A DNA stretch of 64,000 nt. Origin: Parabacteroides distasonis. GTDB taxonomy: Bacteria > Bacteroidota > Bacteroidia > Bacteroidales > Tannerellaceae. The notes beneath the pieces are model-generated. The model was given only the letters and a program-made list of their open reading frames with translations. It was not told where the DNA came from and did not search any database. Position 1 is the stretch's first letter, and each line of letters starts with the position of its first letter. The position numbers and the translations under genes are program-made. This document shows, piece by piece, positions 27,946 to 37,173 of this stretch. The DNA is taken from positions 1 through 64,000 of the forward strand of contig NZ_SRYM01000007.1 in assembly GCF_004793765.1 (NCBI RefSeq), written 5' to 3'.

Positions 27946-28638
27946 CTATTGCAATCTGAACGTGATAGGCACAGTATACTTAACACGTACTGGTTTACCT
28001 CTCTGCTTACCCGGGGTCCATTTAGGCATGGTACCGATCACACGAAGAGCTTCTTTATCCAATGATGGGTCTACGCCACGTAATACCTCAGCGTCTACTA
28101 CTGATCCGTCTCGGTTAACCACGAATGCGCAGATTACACGACCTTGGATACCGTTTTCCTGTGCGATTACCGGATATTTGATTGATTTAGCGATAAACTT
28201 CAGCAATTCTGCATCTCCACCAGGGAACTTCGGCATTTCCTCTACAACCGTAAAAATCTGTTGTGCAGACTCTTCTTCCTCTTCTACAACTGCGGGGGGA
28301 GTATAAACAGCCTCCTGCGCTGAGGTTTGGTCATCCTCTGATGATAAGATATCTTGCTGTTCCAATTCAACGTCATCTTCAACAACGTTCAAAACCTCGG
28401 TTACAACTGGTGCTGGAGGTGGGGGAGGTGGAGGAGGCGTGTTCTCCGGTCTCGTGATTTCCACTTCTTCCTCGGCGATGATGTCTGCTACACCCTCGCT
28501 GGCCTGAACGACCATTACATCGCGGGTACTCCATTCGAAGCCTACGAACAAGACAGCTAAGCCCACTACAAATCCCATAAGGATGCTTAGGGTCTTACCT
28601 CTCTCAAGGTCCGCTTTCGGTGATTTTTTAATTTCCAT
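27946..28638 (-). CDS. tonB: TonB-family energy transducer
   Basis: A 230-residue protein with one N-terminal membrane helix (after a basic MEIKKSPKADLERGK), a Glu-rich and Pro-rich periplasmic linker (NTPPPPPPPPAPV), and a C-terminal TonB domain (FPGGDAELLKFIAKSIKYP...GKPVRVKYTVPITF). It carries energy from ExbBD to outer-membrane TonB-dependent transporters such as SusC proteins. It has its own consensus promoter and terminator. Confidence 0.95.
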   Translation of the reverse strand: MEIKKSPKADLERGKTLSILMGFVVGLAVLFVGFEWSTRDVMVVQASEGVADIIAEEEVEITRPENTPPPPPPPPAPVVTEVLNVVEDDVELEQQDILSSEDDQTSAQEAVYTPPAVVEEEEESAQQIFTVVEEMPKFPGGDAELLKFIAKSIKYPVIAQENGIQGRVICAFVVNRDGSVVDAEVLRGVDPSLDKEALRVIGTMPKWTPGKQRGKPVRVKYTVPITFRLQ

Positions 28639-28674
28639 ACGTTTATAATAATTTATAAGTGTTTTTCACTTCTG

Positions 28675-28707
28675 CAAAAATACAAATTATTTCATATATC
28701 AAACAAA
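28675..28707 (-). promoter_or_regulatory. Promoter of tonB
   Basis: On the minus strand, TTTG (28707-28704), 21 bp, TATTTTTG (28682-28675), about 37 bp before the tonB start. An alternative TTTG gives a 17-bp spacer. Confidence 0.6.
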
Positions 28708-28816
28708 AATGAGAGCGATAATATACCTTTTTGGCATTTTTCCCGTTTTTGTTAATGCGAAATTTGTATTTCTGAGATTTACGGGCGTAAAGTAAAAACA
28801 TTTTTCCGAATTAATG

Positions 28817-28824
28817 TATCTTTG
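28817..28824 (+). promoter_or_regulatory. -7 element ahead of porQ, deciding its start
   Basis: TATCTTTG at 28817-28824 overlaps a possible upstream TTG start (28822). Transcription would begin around 28830, so that TTG cannot be used and ATG 28846 is the likely start. Confidence 0.6.
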
Positions 28825-28845
28825 AACGATTTTTTGCATGAAAAT

Positions 28846-29856
28846 ATGAGAAATAAACTATTTATACTGATTTTATTCGTTGTTACACTGTCTGTCTCAG
28901 CGCAAAACGGGAGCGAGGCGTACACTTTCTTACGTTTTCCGACCTCGGTTCGGGCTAACGCCTTGGGTGGGCATACCGTGGCGTTGGTAGAAAGAGACCC
29001 TTCGCTTATTTTCCATAATCCGGCGTTGCTGGGTGCGGAGATGGATGGGATGATCAATTTGAATTATATGAATTACTTCTCGGATATCAACGTAGGAAGT
29101 GCCTTGTTCACGAAAGCGCATGGTGAGAAAGGAGCTTGGGGTGTAGGCGCTACGTTTATAAGCTATGGCGATATCAAGGAGGTGTTGCCGGATAATGTAG
29201 TGACCGGAGCGAGTCTTTCGGCGAAAGATATCAGTGTGAATGGTTTCTACTCTCGTGACTTGAACGAGCGTTGGCGAGGTGGATTATCGCTGAAGTTCTT
29301 GTATTCGGGGCTGGCGGATTATACCTCGATCGGCTTGTGCGTGGATGCGGGATTGAGTTATTATAATTCGGATAAGGGTTTTTCTTTTGGTTTCGCCTTG
29401 AAGAATATCGGCGCGCAACTGAAAGCTTATGAAGATGAGCGACAAAAGATGCCTTGGGATATCCAGATGGGTATCACGCAGAAGATGGCGCATGCGCCGA
29501 TTCGTTTTTCTTTGACGGCCCAGTACTTGAACCGTTGGAAGTTTGATTATATCGATAATACGGATAAAGAGTATGGCGGGGATTCTTTCGTTAAGACGTT
29601 AGCGAAGCATTTTATCATTGGTGTGGATTTTATCCCGTCCGATAACTTCTGGGTGGGCGTAGGATTCAATCCGAAGGTTAATATGGATATGAAGTTGAAA
29701 GGTGGGGGAAGTTTCTCTGGCTTCTCGGCTGGCGCAGGCGTAAGGATCAAGATGTTTGACGTGGGCTTCTCGCTGGCGAAATATCATCCGTCTGCCATGT
29801 CGATGATGGTTAGCGTATCTACGACTTTGGCCGATTTCAAGAAAGTGACAGAATAA
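28846..29856 (+). CDS. porQ: Type IX secretion system protein PorQ
   Basis: 336 residues from ATG 28846, with a signal peptide (ending VSLSVSAQN-like, cleaved near AQNG) and a 14-strand-type outer-membrane barrel. Family segments include YTFLRFPTSVRANALGG, DPSLIFHNPALLG and GFSFGFALKNIGAQLKAY. PorQ is a FadL-like T9SS component related to PorV/LptO. It is followed 25 bp later by cmk, a gene pairing conserved in Bacteroidetes. The presence of C-terminal sorting-domain proteins in this window fits a working T9SS. Confidence 0.85.
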   Translation: MRNKLFILILFVVTLSVSAQNGSEAYTFLRFPTSVRANALGGHTVALVERDPSLIFHNPALLGAEMDGMINLNYMNYFSDINVGSALFTKAHGEKGAWGVGATFISYGDIKEVLPDNVVTGASLSAKDISVNGFYSRDLNERWRGGLSLKFLYSGLADYTSIGLCVDAGLSYYNSDKGFSFGFALKNIGAQLKAYEDERQKMPWDIQMGITQKMAHAPIRFSLTAQYLNRWKFDYIDNTDKEYGGDSFVKTLAKHFIIGVDFIPSDNFWVGVGFNPKVNMDMKLKGGGSFSGFSAGAGVRIKMFDVGFSLAKYHPSAMSMMVSVSTTLADFKKVTE

Positions 29857-29881
29857 ACTTATACATTAAATATATATATAT

Positions 29882-30571
29882 ATGAAGAAAATAGTTATCG
29901 CTATAGACGGCCACTCTTCCAGTGGCAAAAGTACCATGGCTAAAGATCTTGCCAAGGAGATCGGATATACGTATATCGATACGGGTGCCATGTATCGGGC
30001 CGTGACTTTGTATTGCATTCAGCATGGATTTTTTGAGGGGGAGAAGATCAAGGAAGACGAATTGAAAGCTGCGATTGATCATATCGATCTCTCATTTCGT
30101 TTGAATGCGGAGACCGGCCGGCCGGATACTTATTTGAACGGCGTGAATGTAGAGAAAGAGATCCGTGGTATGGAAGTGGCGGATAAGGTGAGCCCGGTGG
30201 CTGCGCTGGGTTTTGTGCGCCGTGCGTTGGTCGCTAAGCAACAAGAGATGGGGAAGGCGAAAGGTATCGTGATGGATGGTCGTGATATCGGTACGGTCGT
30301 ATTCCCGGAAGCGGAATTGAAGCTTTTCGTGACGGCCTCGCCGGAGGTACGTGCCAAGCGCCGGATGGATGAGCTGGAGGCGAAAGGGATTCCCGCCTCT
30401 TACGAGGAAGTGCTGGAGAATGTGAAGAAACGGGATTATATAGATTCAACCCGGGAGGAAAGTCCTTTGAGACAAGCGGATGATGCCTTGGTGCTGGATA
30501 ATTCCCATATGACCTTGGAAGAGCAAAAGGCTTGGTTGCTGCAACAATATCATAAAGCGATCGGTTCATAA
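29882..30571 (+). CDS. cmk: (d)CMP kinase
   Basis: A 229-residue cytidylate kinase phosphorylating CMP and dCMP. P-loop GHSSSGKST is at residues 8-16, [14 protein letters not shown] follows, and the family segment [17 protein letters not shown] is present with [10 protein letters not shown]. It lies downstream of porQ in the same direction. Confidence 0.96.
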   Translation: MKKIVIAIDGHSSSGKSTMAKDLAKEIGYTYIDTGAMYRAVTLYCIQHGFFEGEKIKEDELKAAIDHIDLSFRLNAETGRPDTYLNGVNVEKEIRGMEVADKVSPVAALGFVRRALVAKQQEMGKAKGIVMDGRDIGTVVFPEAELKLFVTASPEVRAKRRMDELEAKGIPASYEEVLENVKKRDYIDSTREESPLRQADDALVLDNSHMTLEEQKAWLLQQYHKAIGS

Positions 30572-30618
30572 ACAAGTATTTGGAGTATCTTATAAAGGAA
30601 ACTTTTGTCTCTTCGGAT

Positions 30619-30698
30619 GAAAACTGTAGTTTCGTTACTGGAAAACTTGAGTTTCCCCTACAGAAAACTCAAGTTTTGCTATGAAGAAACTTTAGTTT
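30619..30698. repeat. 22-bp-periodic palindrome array (AAACTnnAGTTT x4)
   Basis: The palindrome AAACTnnAGTTT begins at 30621, 30643, 30665 and 30687, exactly 22 bp apart, with a degenerate fifth position at 30709. The two central bases and the 10-bp spacers differ between copies. It lies between cmk and ispH with no coding frame. Confidence 0.8.
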
Positions 30699-30755
30699 CT
30701 TGTGATTGAAAAATGAGAAAACTGTAAGTGCTTGTTTATTAATGATATTATAGAT

Positions 30756-31628
30756 ATGATAGAAGTCAAGATAGATAAAGATTCCGGATTCTGTTTTGGG
30801 GTTGTCACTGCCATAGAAAGCGCTGAGCGGGAGCTGGATAATACGGATACGCTGTATTGCCTAGGCGATATCGTTCATAACAGTTTAGAGGTGGAGCGGT
30901 TGGAGCATATGGGGCTGCATACGATCGATCATGAGGGACTTTCAAGGTTGAGAGACCGGAAGGTGTTGCTCCGGGCACATGGTGAGCCGCCTTCTACCTA
31001 TGCTTTGGCGAAGCGAAACAATATCACGATTATAGACGCTACTTGCCCGGTCGTCTTGCGTTTGCAGCGTAAGATCCATAAATGTTATCAAGAGACCCGG
31101 GCGAATAACACCCAGTTGGTTATCTATGGGAAGAAAGGCCATGCGGAGGTGAATGGCTTGGTGGGCCAGACGGAAGGTACGGCGATTGTTATCGAGAAAA
31201 TAGAAGACCTCGATCGCCTGGACTTTACCCGTGCGATCAGCCTGTTTTCCCAAACCACGAAGTCCTTGGATGGATTCAAGGCAGTAGTGGCGGAGATCAA
31301 GCAGCGGATGGCGGAAGGGGTGGAGTTCAACTATTACGATACGATTTGCCGTCAGGTGGCGAATCGTCTTCCGAATATAAAAGCGTTCGCCTCCAGCCAC
31401 GATTGGGTCTATTTTGTGGCCGGTCGTAAAAGTTCCAACGGAAAGATGCTGTTCGAGGAGTGCCGCAAAGCGAACCCGAATACGCTTTTTATTTCCGAGG
31501 TATCGGAGATTACCGAGCCTTTGCCCGAGGGCGTGCGCCGGGTTGGGGTTTGCGGCGCTACATCCACTCCTAAATGGTTGATGGAGGAAGTGGCGGTCCG
31601 GATCAAGGAACTGAATGCTTCTGAATGA
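30756..31628 (+). CDS. ispH: 4-hydroxy-3-methylbut-2-enyl diphosphate reductase
   Basis: A 290-residue iron-sulfur enzyme, the last step of the MEP isoprenoid pathway. The three cluster cysteines are Cys13 (GFCFG), Cys97 (ATCPVV) and Cys198 (TICRQV). The substrate-binding SSNGKM and ATSTP segments are present. ATG 30756 is chosen because it gives the usual short lead MIEVKIDKDSGFCFG; an in-frame upstream ATG adds eight unlike residues. Confidence 0.96.
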   Translation: MIEVKIDKDSGFCFGVVTAIESAERELDNTDTLYCLGDIVHNSLEVERLEHMGLHTIDHEGLSRLRDRKVLLRAHGEPPSTYALAKRNNITIIDATCPVVLRLQRKIHKCYQETRANNTQLVIYGKKGHAEVNGLVGQTEGTAIVIEKIEDLDRLDFTRAISLFSQTTKSLDGFKAVVAEIKQRMAEGVEFNYYDTICRQVANRLPNIKAFASSHDWVYFVAGRKSSNGKMLFEECRKANPNTLFISEVSEITEPLPEGVRRVGVCGATSTPKWLMEEVAVRIKELNASE

Positions 31629-31690
31629 TATTTTGATTAAGATTATGTGAACTTTCAGGGAGAAAGACAGGAGAATAACTAAATATTTAC

Positions 31691-31698
31691 TACTTTTG
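31691..31698 (+). promoter_or_regulatory. -7 element ahead of pfkA, deciding its start
   Basis: TACTTTTG at 31691-31698. It contains the TTG that would be an upstream start (31696), so translation must begin later, at ATG 31726. Confidence 0.55.
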
Positions 31699-31725
31699 CC
31701 GAAGAACATTAAAATCAATGACGCT

Positions 31726-32706
31726 ATGTCTATAGTAAAGTGTGTTGGTATTTTAACGTCCGGAGGTGATGCCCCGGGAATGAACGCCGCTATTCGTGCG
31801 GTAACACGTTCCGCTATTTATAACGGAATGAGAGTGAAAGGTATTTACCGTGGTTACAAAGGGTTGATCCTAGATGAGATTGAAGAGTTTAAGACACAAA
31901 ATGTCAGTAATATAATTCAACGCGGTGGAACAATTCTTAAGACCGCCCGTTGCGTGGAGTTCAAGACTCCCGAGGGACGAAAACAGGCCTATGATAAGTT
32001 GCAAGAGCATGGGATCGATGCTTTGATCGCTATCGGTGGTGACGGAACGTTGACGGGAGCGCGTATTTTCGCTCAGGAGTTTAATTTCCCGGTCGTAGGA
32101 TTGCCGGGTACGATTGATAATGACTTGTATGGCACGGATACGACGATCGGCTATGATACAGCCTTGAACACGATCATGGAATGCGTGGATAAGATCCGTG
32201 ATACGGCTACCTCGCATGATCGTCTGTTCTTTGTGGAGGTTATGGGGCGCGACGCCGGTTTCTTGGCGTTGAACGGAGCGATCGCTTCTGGTGCCGAAGC
32301 CGCTATTATCCCGGAAATCTCCTTGGAGAAAGATCAATTGGCTGAGATGATCGAGAATGGATTCCGTAAGTCCAAGAACAGTAGTATCGTATTAGTTGCC
32401 GAGAGTGAGGTAACCGGTGGTGCTATGGGGGTCGCTGAGCGTGTGAAGAAGGAATATCCGCAGTTCGACGTGCGTGTCTCTATCTTAGGTCACTTGCAGC
32501 GCGGTGGTTCTCCTACGGCACAAGATCGGATCTTGGCGACGCGCATGGGCGTGGCTGCGATCGACGCCTTGTTGGATGATCAGCGTAACGTGATGATGGG
32601 TATCCAGAACGACCAGATCGTCTATGTACCGTTCTCTAAAGCGATCAAGAATGATAAGCCCATTAACCGGGATTTGTTGAACACGCTCCGTGTTTCTTCC
32701 ATCTAA
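31726..32706 (+). CDS. pfkA: ATP-dependent 6-phosphofructokinase
   Basis: A 326-residue PfkA. It has the N-terminal ATP site [18 protein letters not shown], the GGDGTLTGA loop, the catalytic [20 protein letters not shown] segment and [15 protein letters not shown]. The Gly-Gly-Asp-Gly sequence suggests use of ATP rather than pyrophosphate. Monocistronic with its own -7 box and a strong terminator. Start chosen from the promoter position and family N-terminus. Confidence 0.96.
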   Translation: MSIVKCVGILTSGGDAPGMNAAIRAVTRSAIYNGMRVKGIYRGYKGLILDEIEEFKTQNVSNIIQRGGTILKTARCVEFKTPEGRKQAYDKLQEHGIDALIAIGGDGTLTGARIFAQEFNFPVVGLPGTIDNDLYGTDTTIGYDTALNTIMECVDKIRDTATSHDRLFFVEVMGRDAGFLALNGAIASGAEAAIIPEISLEKDQLAEMIENGFRKSKNSSIVLVAESEVTGGAMGVAERVKKEYPQFDVRVSILGHLQRGGSPTAQDRILATRMGVAAIDALLDDQRNVMMGIQNDQIVYVPFSKAIKNDKPINRDLLNTLRVSSI

Positions 32707-32733
32707 ATAAGGCGATATATTTAATATGAATAG

Positions 32734-32770
32734 AAACCCGGATGTAGCGATCGTATACATCCGGGTTTTT
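32734..32770 (+). terminator. Terminator after pfkA
   Basis: AAACCCGGATGTA pairs with TACATCCGGGTTTTT. Confidence 0.9.
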
Positions 32771-32789
32771 ATGTGAAGAACCTGATATC

Positions 32790-34541
32790 ATGAAGAAGTA
32801 TAGCGGCGTGGCCTTGTATGTAATCGTATTTGTTTTTCTGTTTATCTTCTTGAGGATATTCAGTGAGTACCACTTTTATTGTGTTGAGCAGAACCAGTTA
32901 TTCCAGTTAACTCCCTCTTTTATTATCGATAAGCTGATACAACCGGGAGGTTTATCGATGGTTCTTTCCGGCTGTTTGGTACAGTTCTTCATTCTCCCGA
33001 ATGTGGGAGCTATGATAACGGCGGCCCTGTTGACAAGCCTGGGGGGCCTGCTTGGGGCGATCTTGAGACGGATTGATCCACGGAGCCATGGCATTTTATG
33101 GGTCTGGCTTCCTGTCCTATCTTTGTTGTTTGTGCAATGGGATTTTAATTATATGTTCCAAGGGACGGTTGCCTTTGGTATGATGTTGTTTGCTTTATAT
33201 CTCGTTTTAGGGATAAGGAATTTCATATCTCGTTTGATAGCAAGTCTGTTTGCTTCCCTGTTACTCTTTGGGTTGGCCGGGCCGGTCTCTTTGTTGTTTG
33301 CCTTGTCCATGATGGGATACGAGGCGATGAGCCGGACACTCCGTTGGTATTATGCTGTGATTTTACCGATGATCGTGTTGATCTTGGGTGGGGTATGTGT
33401 GCGTTACTCGGTGATTGGAGAATACCGTTTTGTCTTTTTACCGGATGGTTATTATTATTTCCGTTTGGTGCCGGGTAAGGTAATTTATTTCTCATGGATC
33501 GCTTTCTATGCGGCGTTGGTTGTAACCTGCCTTTGCAAAAACAAGGAATCATGGGCTGGTAAAAAGCCTTTGGCGCAGGGAATCTCCCAATTTGTTATCT
33601 TAGGACTTATCTTTTGGAAAGGCTTCGATCTATATGGTGAGCAGAAATCATACCGTTTGAAGATGATGGACTATTTTACCCGGACAGAGCAATGGGACCG
33701 GATCTTGGTATCATGCAAGGAACCGACCACTAATCAACTCTATTTATGTTACCAAAATATGGCTTTGGCCCGGAAAGGTATTCTGGCGGATGAGGCGTTT
33801 AAGTACACGCAGCACGGGCCTCGTGGATTAATGGTGGCATGGAATAAATCAACCACCCTGTCCGCCTTGTTGAGTGATGTTTATTTTACGATGGGAAATG
33901 TCGCCGCGGCTCAAGAGATGGCTTTTGAGAGTAATATCGGTGCCTTATGTGATGGAAATCCCCGCATGACGCAACGTTTGGTGCAAACGAACTTGATTTA
34001 TGGAGCCTATCCGGTCGCAGAGAAATATATCGCTGTCTTGGAGAATACTTTCTATTATAAGGATTGGGCCAAAGCGCAGCGGAAATTCCTGTATAATGAT
34101 GAGGCGGTCGAGACAGATCCTCTATTGGGGAATATGCGCAGGAACCTGCTATCCGAGAATCATCTGAGTCAGATAGATGGATTCGACATGGACTTGATTC
34201 GCTTGGCGGAGCAGAATCCTTCCAATAAAGCCGCTTTCCACTATGTCGGCGTATTCTATCTTTTAGCAAAAGATGTGACGCGTTTTAAGACGTTGGTGGA
34301 AACCTATTACGGCACGGATTTACTCCCTTCTTTACCGGTCTCTTTTCAAGAGGCGGTCATCATCCTATCGGAGAAAGATCCGGATTACTGGAAACGTTTC
34401 GGTGTCTCAGAATCTATCGTAGGGAGATTCGCCGATTATAAGAGGCAAGTGCTCGCCGGGCGGAATAATAGTAATGTGCTGCCCGGTTTGATGTATCGCT
34501 CTTATGGCGATACCTATTGGTATTATTATATGTTTAAATAA
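32790..34541 (+). CDS. DUF6057-type polytopic membrane protein
   Basis: 583 residues. The N-terminal half (about 1-275) has roughly eight membrane helices. The C-terminal half is soluble and helical with TPR-like features (YQNMALARKG, LLSDVYFTMGNVAAAQEMAFE, NLIYGAYPVAEKYIAVLE). The layout matches DUF6057, a Bacteroidales family with no known role; that family name is from memory. The next gene starts 3 bp after its stop, so the pair is translated together. Layout suggests a membrane anchor with a periplasmic or cytoplasmic scaffold. Confidence 0.78.
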   Translation: MKKYSGVALYVIVFVFLFIFLRIFSEYHFYCVEQNQLFQLTPSFIIDKLIQPGGLSMVLSGCLVQFFILPNVGAMITAALLTSLGGLLGAILRRIDPRSHGILWVWLPVLSLLFVQWDFNYMFQGTVAFGMMLFALYLVLGIRNFISRLIASLFASLLLFGLAGPVSLLFALSMMGYEAMSRTLRWYYAVILPMIVLILGGVCVRYSVIGEYRFVFLPDGYYYFRLVPGKVIYFSWIAFYAALVVTCLCKNKESWAGKKPLAQGISQFVILGLIFWKGFDLYGEQKSYRLKMMDYFTRTEQWDRILVSCKEPTTNQLYLCYQNMALARKGILADEAFKYTQHGPRGLMVAWNKSTTLSALLSDVYFTMGNVAAAQEMAFESNIGALCDGNPRMTQRLVQTNLIYGAYPVAEKYIAVLENTFYYKDWAKAQRKFLYNDEAVETDPLLGNMRRNLLSENHLSQIDGFDMDLIRLAEQNPSNKAAFHYVGVFYLLAKDVTRFKTLVETYYGTDLLPSLPVSFQEAVIILSEKDPDYWKRFGVSESIVGRFADYKRQVLAGRNNSNVLPGLMYRSYGDTYWYYYMFK

Positions 34542-34544
34542 GAG

Positions 34545-36014
34545 ATGAGAAGAATGTATATAAGAGGCATATTTATGTGGATGATTCTGGGCTTGATGGC
34601 TTGTTCCGGTCCGGTACGCATACAGAAGAATTTGGAAGTCAAGCCGGATATCTTCCCGGATTATGCGGATGTGACAATCCCGCCGAATATAGCTCCCTTG
34701 AATTTTAAGTTGAAAGATGCTTGCGCTGAGGCCCGTGCCATTCTCGAATGTGGCCCGGAGAAATTAGAGATCAAGACTGGGAAAGACGCTTGTTTCGTGA
34801 TCCCGGCCTCCGGTTGGAAAAGGCTGCTGCGTGCCGCTTCCGGGAATCATCTGAATGTAACCGTACAAGCCTTCGTGAATGATGAATGGATCGCGTATGC
34901 CCCATTCACCATTAAGGTGGCGAAGGAGCCGGTCGATGGTTGGCTGGCTTACCGTTTAATCGAGCCGGGTTATGAGTTGTGGAACCGTATGGGTATCTAT
35001 CAACGTAACTTGGAAAATTATACGGAGAACGCGATCATCGAAAATAAGATGAGCGGCAATAACTGTATGAACTGCCATTCTTTCTGTATGCAGAATCCGG
35101 AGAAAATGCTTTTCCATATGCGTGAGACCTACTCTTGTACCTTATTGATCGATGGAGATAAAGTGGAGAAGCTGAATACGAAGACCGATCAGACCCTTTC
35201 TCCGCTTGTCTATCCTTCTTGGCATCCTTCCGGAAAATATGTCGCTTTTTCCGTGAATAAAACCAAGCAAGCGTTTCATATGAACGATAGGAATCGGGTG
35301 GAGGTATTCGACTCAGCCTCGGATGTGGTCGTCTATGATACGCAAAAGCATGAGATCGTGACTTCTCCGCTGCTGTCTTCAGAGGGAGCGTTCGAGACTT
35401 TCCCTACATTTTCCCCGGATGGAAATACGCTCTATTTTTGTTCGGCTAAAGCCCGTACGATGCCCAAGGAATACGATCAAGTGAGATACGATCTATGCTC
35501 AGTCTCGTTCGATCCCGCTACACGCTGTTTCGGGACGGTAGTCGATACTTTGTATAAGGCATCGGAGATCGATAAAAGCGTTTCTTTTCCCCGGGTTTCC
35601 CCGGATGGAAAGTATTTGCTCTATACCTTGTCCGGTTATGGGAATTTCTCTATTTGGCATAAGGATGCCGATTTGTACATGATTGATTTATCGACCCGGC
35701 AAAGTTATGCATTGGAGGCGGCGAATAGCGACGATGTGGAAAGCTATCATTCATGGAGTAGCGATAGTCGTTGGATCGTGTTTAGCAGCCGTCGGATGGA
35801 TGGTTTGTATACAAGGCCGTTCATCGCTTATATTGATGAGAAAGGACAGGCTTGCAAACCTTTTCTGTTACCCCAGAAGGATATAGATTTTTATTTTCGC
35901 TTTATGAAATCTTACAATATACCTGAATTCATCACAGGAGAGGTAAAGAGACAAGGGCGTACGTTGGCCGTGAAAGCGAAAGAGGGTAAAGGAATCGATG
36001 TAAGGTTCAAGTAA
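34545..36014 (+). CDS. TolB-like propeller lipoprotein with a CxxCH motif
   Basis: 489 residues. Lipoprotein signal with lipobox LMAC (Cys20). A short N-terminal domain is followed by a single CMNCH motif at residues 174-178, a possible c-type haem site, with a further Cys at HSFCM. Then come PD40/TolB-type propeller blades (SWHPSGKYVAFSV, TFSPDGNTLYFCS, RVSPDGKYLLYT, SWSSDSRWIVFSS). It is probably anchored on the periplasmic side of a membrane. Tight coupling to the DUF6057 gene points to a joint function, perhaps redox sensing or assembly. Haem attachment is not proven by one motif. Confidence 0.78.
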   Translation: MRRMYIRGIFMWMILGLMACSGPVRIQKNLEVKPDIFPDYADVTIPPNIAPLNFKLKDACAEARAILECGPEKLEIKTGKDACFVIPASGWKRLLRAASGNHLNVTVQAFVNDEWIAYAPFTIKVAKEPVDGWLAYRLIEPGYELWNRMGIYQRNLENYTENAIIENKMSGNNCMNCHSFCMQNPEKMLFHMRETYSCTLLIDGDKVEKLNTKTDQTLSPLVYPSWHPSGKYVAFSVNKTKQAFHMNDRNRVEVFDSASDVVVYDTQKHEIVTSPLLSSEGAFETFPTFSPDGNTLYFCSAKARTMPKEYDQVRYDLCSVSFDPATRCFGTVVDTLYKASEIDKSVSFPRVSPDGKYLLYTLSGYGNFSIWHKDADLYMIDLSTRQSYALEAANSDDVESYHSWSSDSRWIVFSSRRMDGLYTRPFIAYIDEKGQACKPFLLPQKDIDFYFRFMKSYNIPEFITGEVKRQGRTLAVKAKEGKGIDVRFK

Positions 36015-36053
36015 AAAAGAGTGTCGCATGATCCAATCGTGCGACACTCTTAT
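36015..36053. terminator. Bidirectional terminator before meaB
   Basis: AAGAGTGTCGCATGAT pairs with ATCGTGCGACACTCTT (one mismatch), between convergent genes. Confidence 0.9.
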
Positions 36054-36063
36054 GCTTTTATAT

Positions 36064-37161
36064 CTATTTCGTAGCGATATTATCCAAGAACAGATCGATC
36101 ATCCGCTTGGCTGCTACGAACGAGCTGATCTCGTTGTTCAAGACTTGCTTCTCCGTTTGTTCCAGCATGCCTTCTACCGCCGGGTTATGGTAGAACTTAT
36201 CCCGTAGCGTGTCGTTGATGCTTTCGTACATCCAGTATTTAGCTTGTTCGTTACGTTTGTAGTCGAAGTAGCCGTTCTTTTTGGTGAACTCCATGTACTC
36301 TCCGACCATATTCCATATTTCCTTGATACCTAGGTTGTAATAACCGGAATAAGTCAATACTTTCGGAAACCAGCCCGACTCCGAGGGTGGGAAAAGATGT
36401 AAGGCGTTTCGGAACTGAGCGGCGGCGAGATTCGCCTTTTCGATATTGTCTCCATCCGCCTTATTGATAATAATACCGTCCGCCATCTCCATGATACCTC
36501 GTTTGATACCCTGCAACTCATCTCCGGTACCAGCCAATTGAATCAACAGGAAGAAGTCCACCATAGAATGTACGGCAGTCTCGCTTTGTCCGACACCCAC
36601 GGTCTCTACGAATACGGTATCGAAACCGGCGGCCTCGCATAATACGATGGTCTCACGGGTCTTACGAGCGACACCACCTAAGGAGCCAGCGGATGGTGAA
36701 GGACGGATAAAGGCGTTTTTCTCTCTCGACAGAGCTTCCATACGGGTCTTATCTCCTAGGATACTACCTTTCGAGCGTTCGCTACTCGGGTCGATCGCTA
36801 GTACCGCAAGCTTATGTCCTTGGTTGATCAAGTGCATGCCGAAAGAGTCGATAGAGGTACTCTTTCCTGCTCCGGGAACACCCGTAATACCGATACGAAC
36901 CGATTTCCCGGCGAAAGGCAAACATTTCTCGATAATCTCCTGCGCCACCTGTTGGTGCTCATGCTTAGAGCTTTCCACCAAGGTAACCGCTTGACTGAGT
37001 ATCGTGATATTCCCTTTTAAGATACCTTCCACGAATTCGGAAGGCGTATATACCTTGCGTTGGGCACGCTTTTTTATATAAGGATTTACGGTAGGGACAT
37101 CCGCAATGCCCTTATTCACTTTCAATCCCTTGTACTGATCATCGTTTTCTGGATGTTCCAT
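36064..37161 (-). CDS. meaB: Methylmalonyl-CoA mutase-associated GTPase MeaB
   Basis: A 365-residue SIMIBI-class GTPase (ArgK/MeaB). P-loop GVPGAGKSTSID, DPSSERSKGSILGDKTRM, VETVGVGQSE and the specificity segment INKADGDN are all present. It protects and loads cobalamin into methylmalonyl-CoA mutase, needed for propionate and succinate metabolism typical of gut Bacteroidales. The mutase subunits are not in this window. It starts 12 bp after the DUF1573 gene stops and may share its transcript. Confidence 0.95.
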   Translation of the reverse strand: MEHPENDDQYKGLKVNKGIADVPTVNPYIKKRAQRKVYTPSEFVEGILKGNITILSQAVTLVESSKHEHQQVAQEIIEKCLPFAGKSVRIGITGVPGAGKSTSIDSFGMHLINQGHKLAVLAIDPSSERSKGSILGDKTRMEALSREKNAFIRPSPSAGSLGGVARKTRETIVLCEAAGFDTVFVETVGVGQSETAVHSMVDFFLLIQLAGTGDELQGIKRGIMEMADGIIINKADGDNIEKANLAAAQFRNALHLFPPSESGWFPKVLTYSGYYNLGIKEIWNMVGEYMEFTKKNGYFDYKRNEQAKYWMYESINDTLRDKFYHNPAVEGMLEQTEKQVLNNEISSFVAAKRMIDLFLDNIATK

Positions 37162-37173
37162 ATTAATAATTCA

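Noticed and set aside
30619-30698. CRISPR reading of the 22-bp palindromic arrays
   Set aside because: Repeats are too short, spacers are about 10-16 bp and partly identical, and no cas genes are present.
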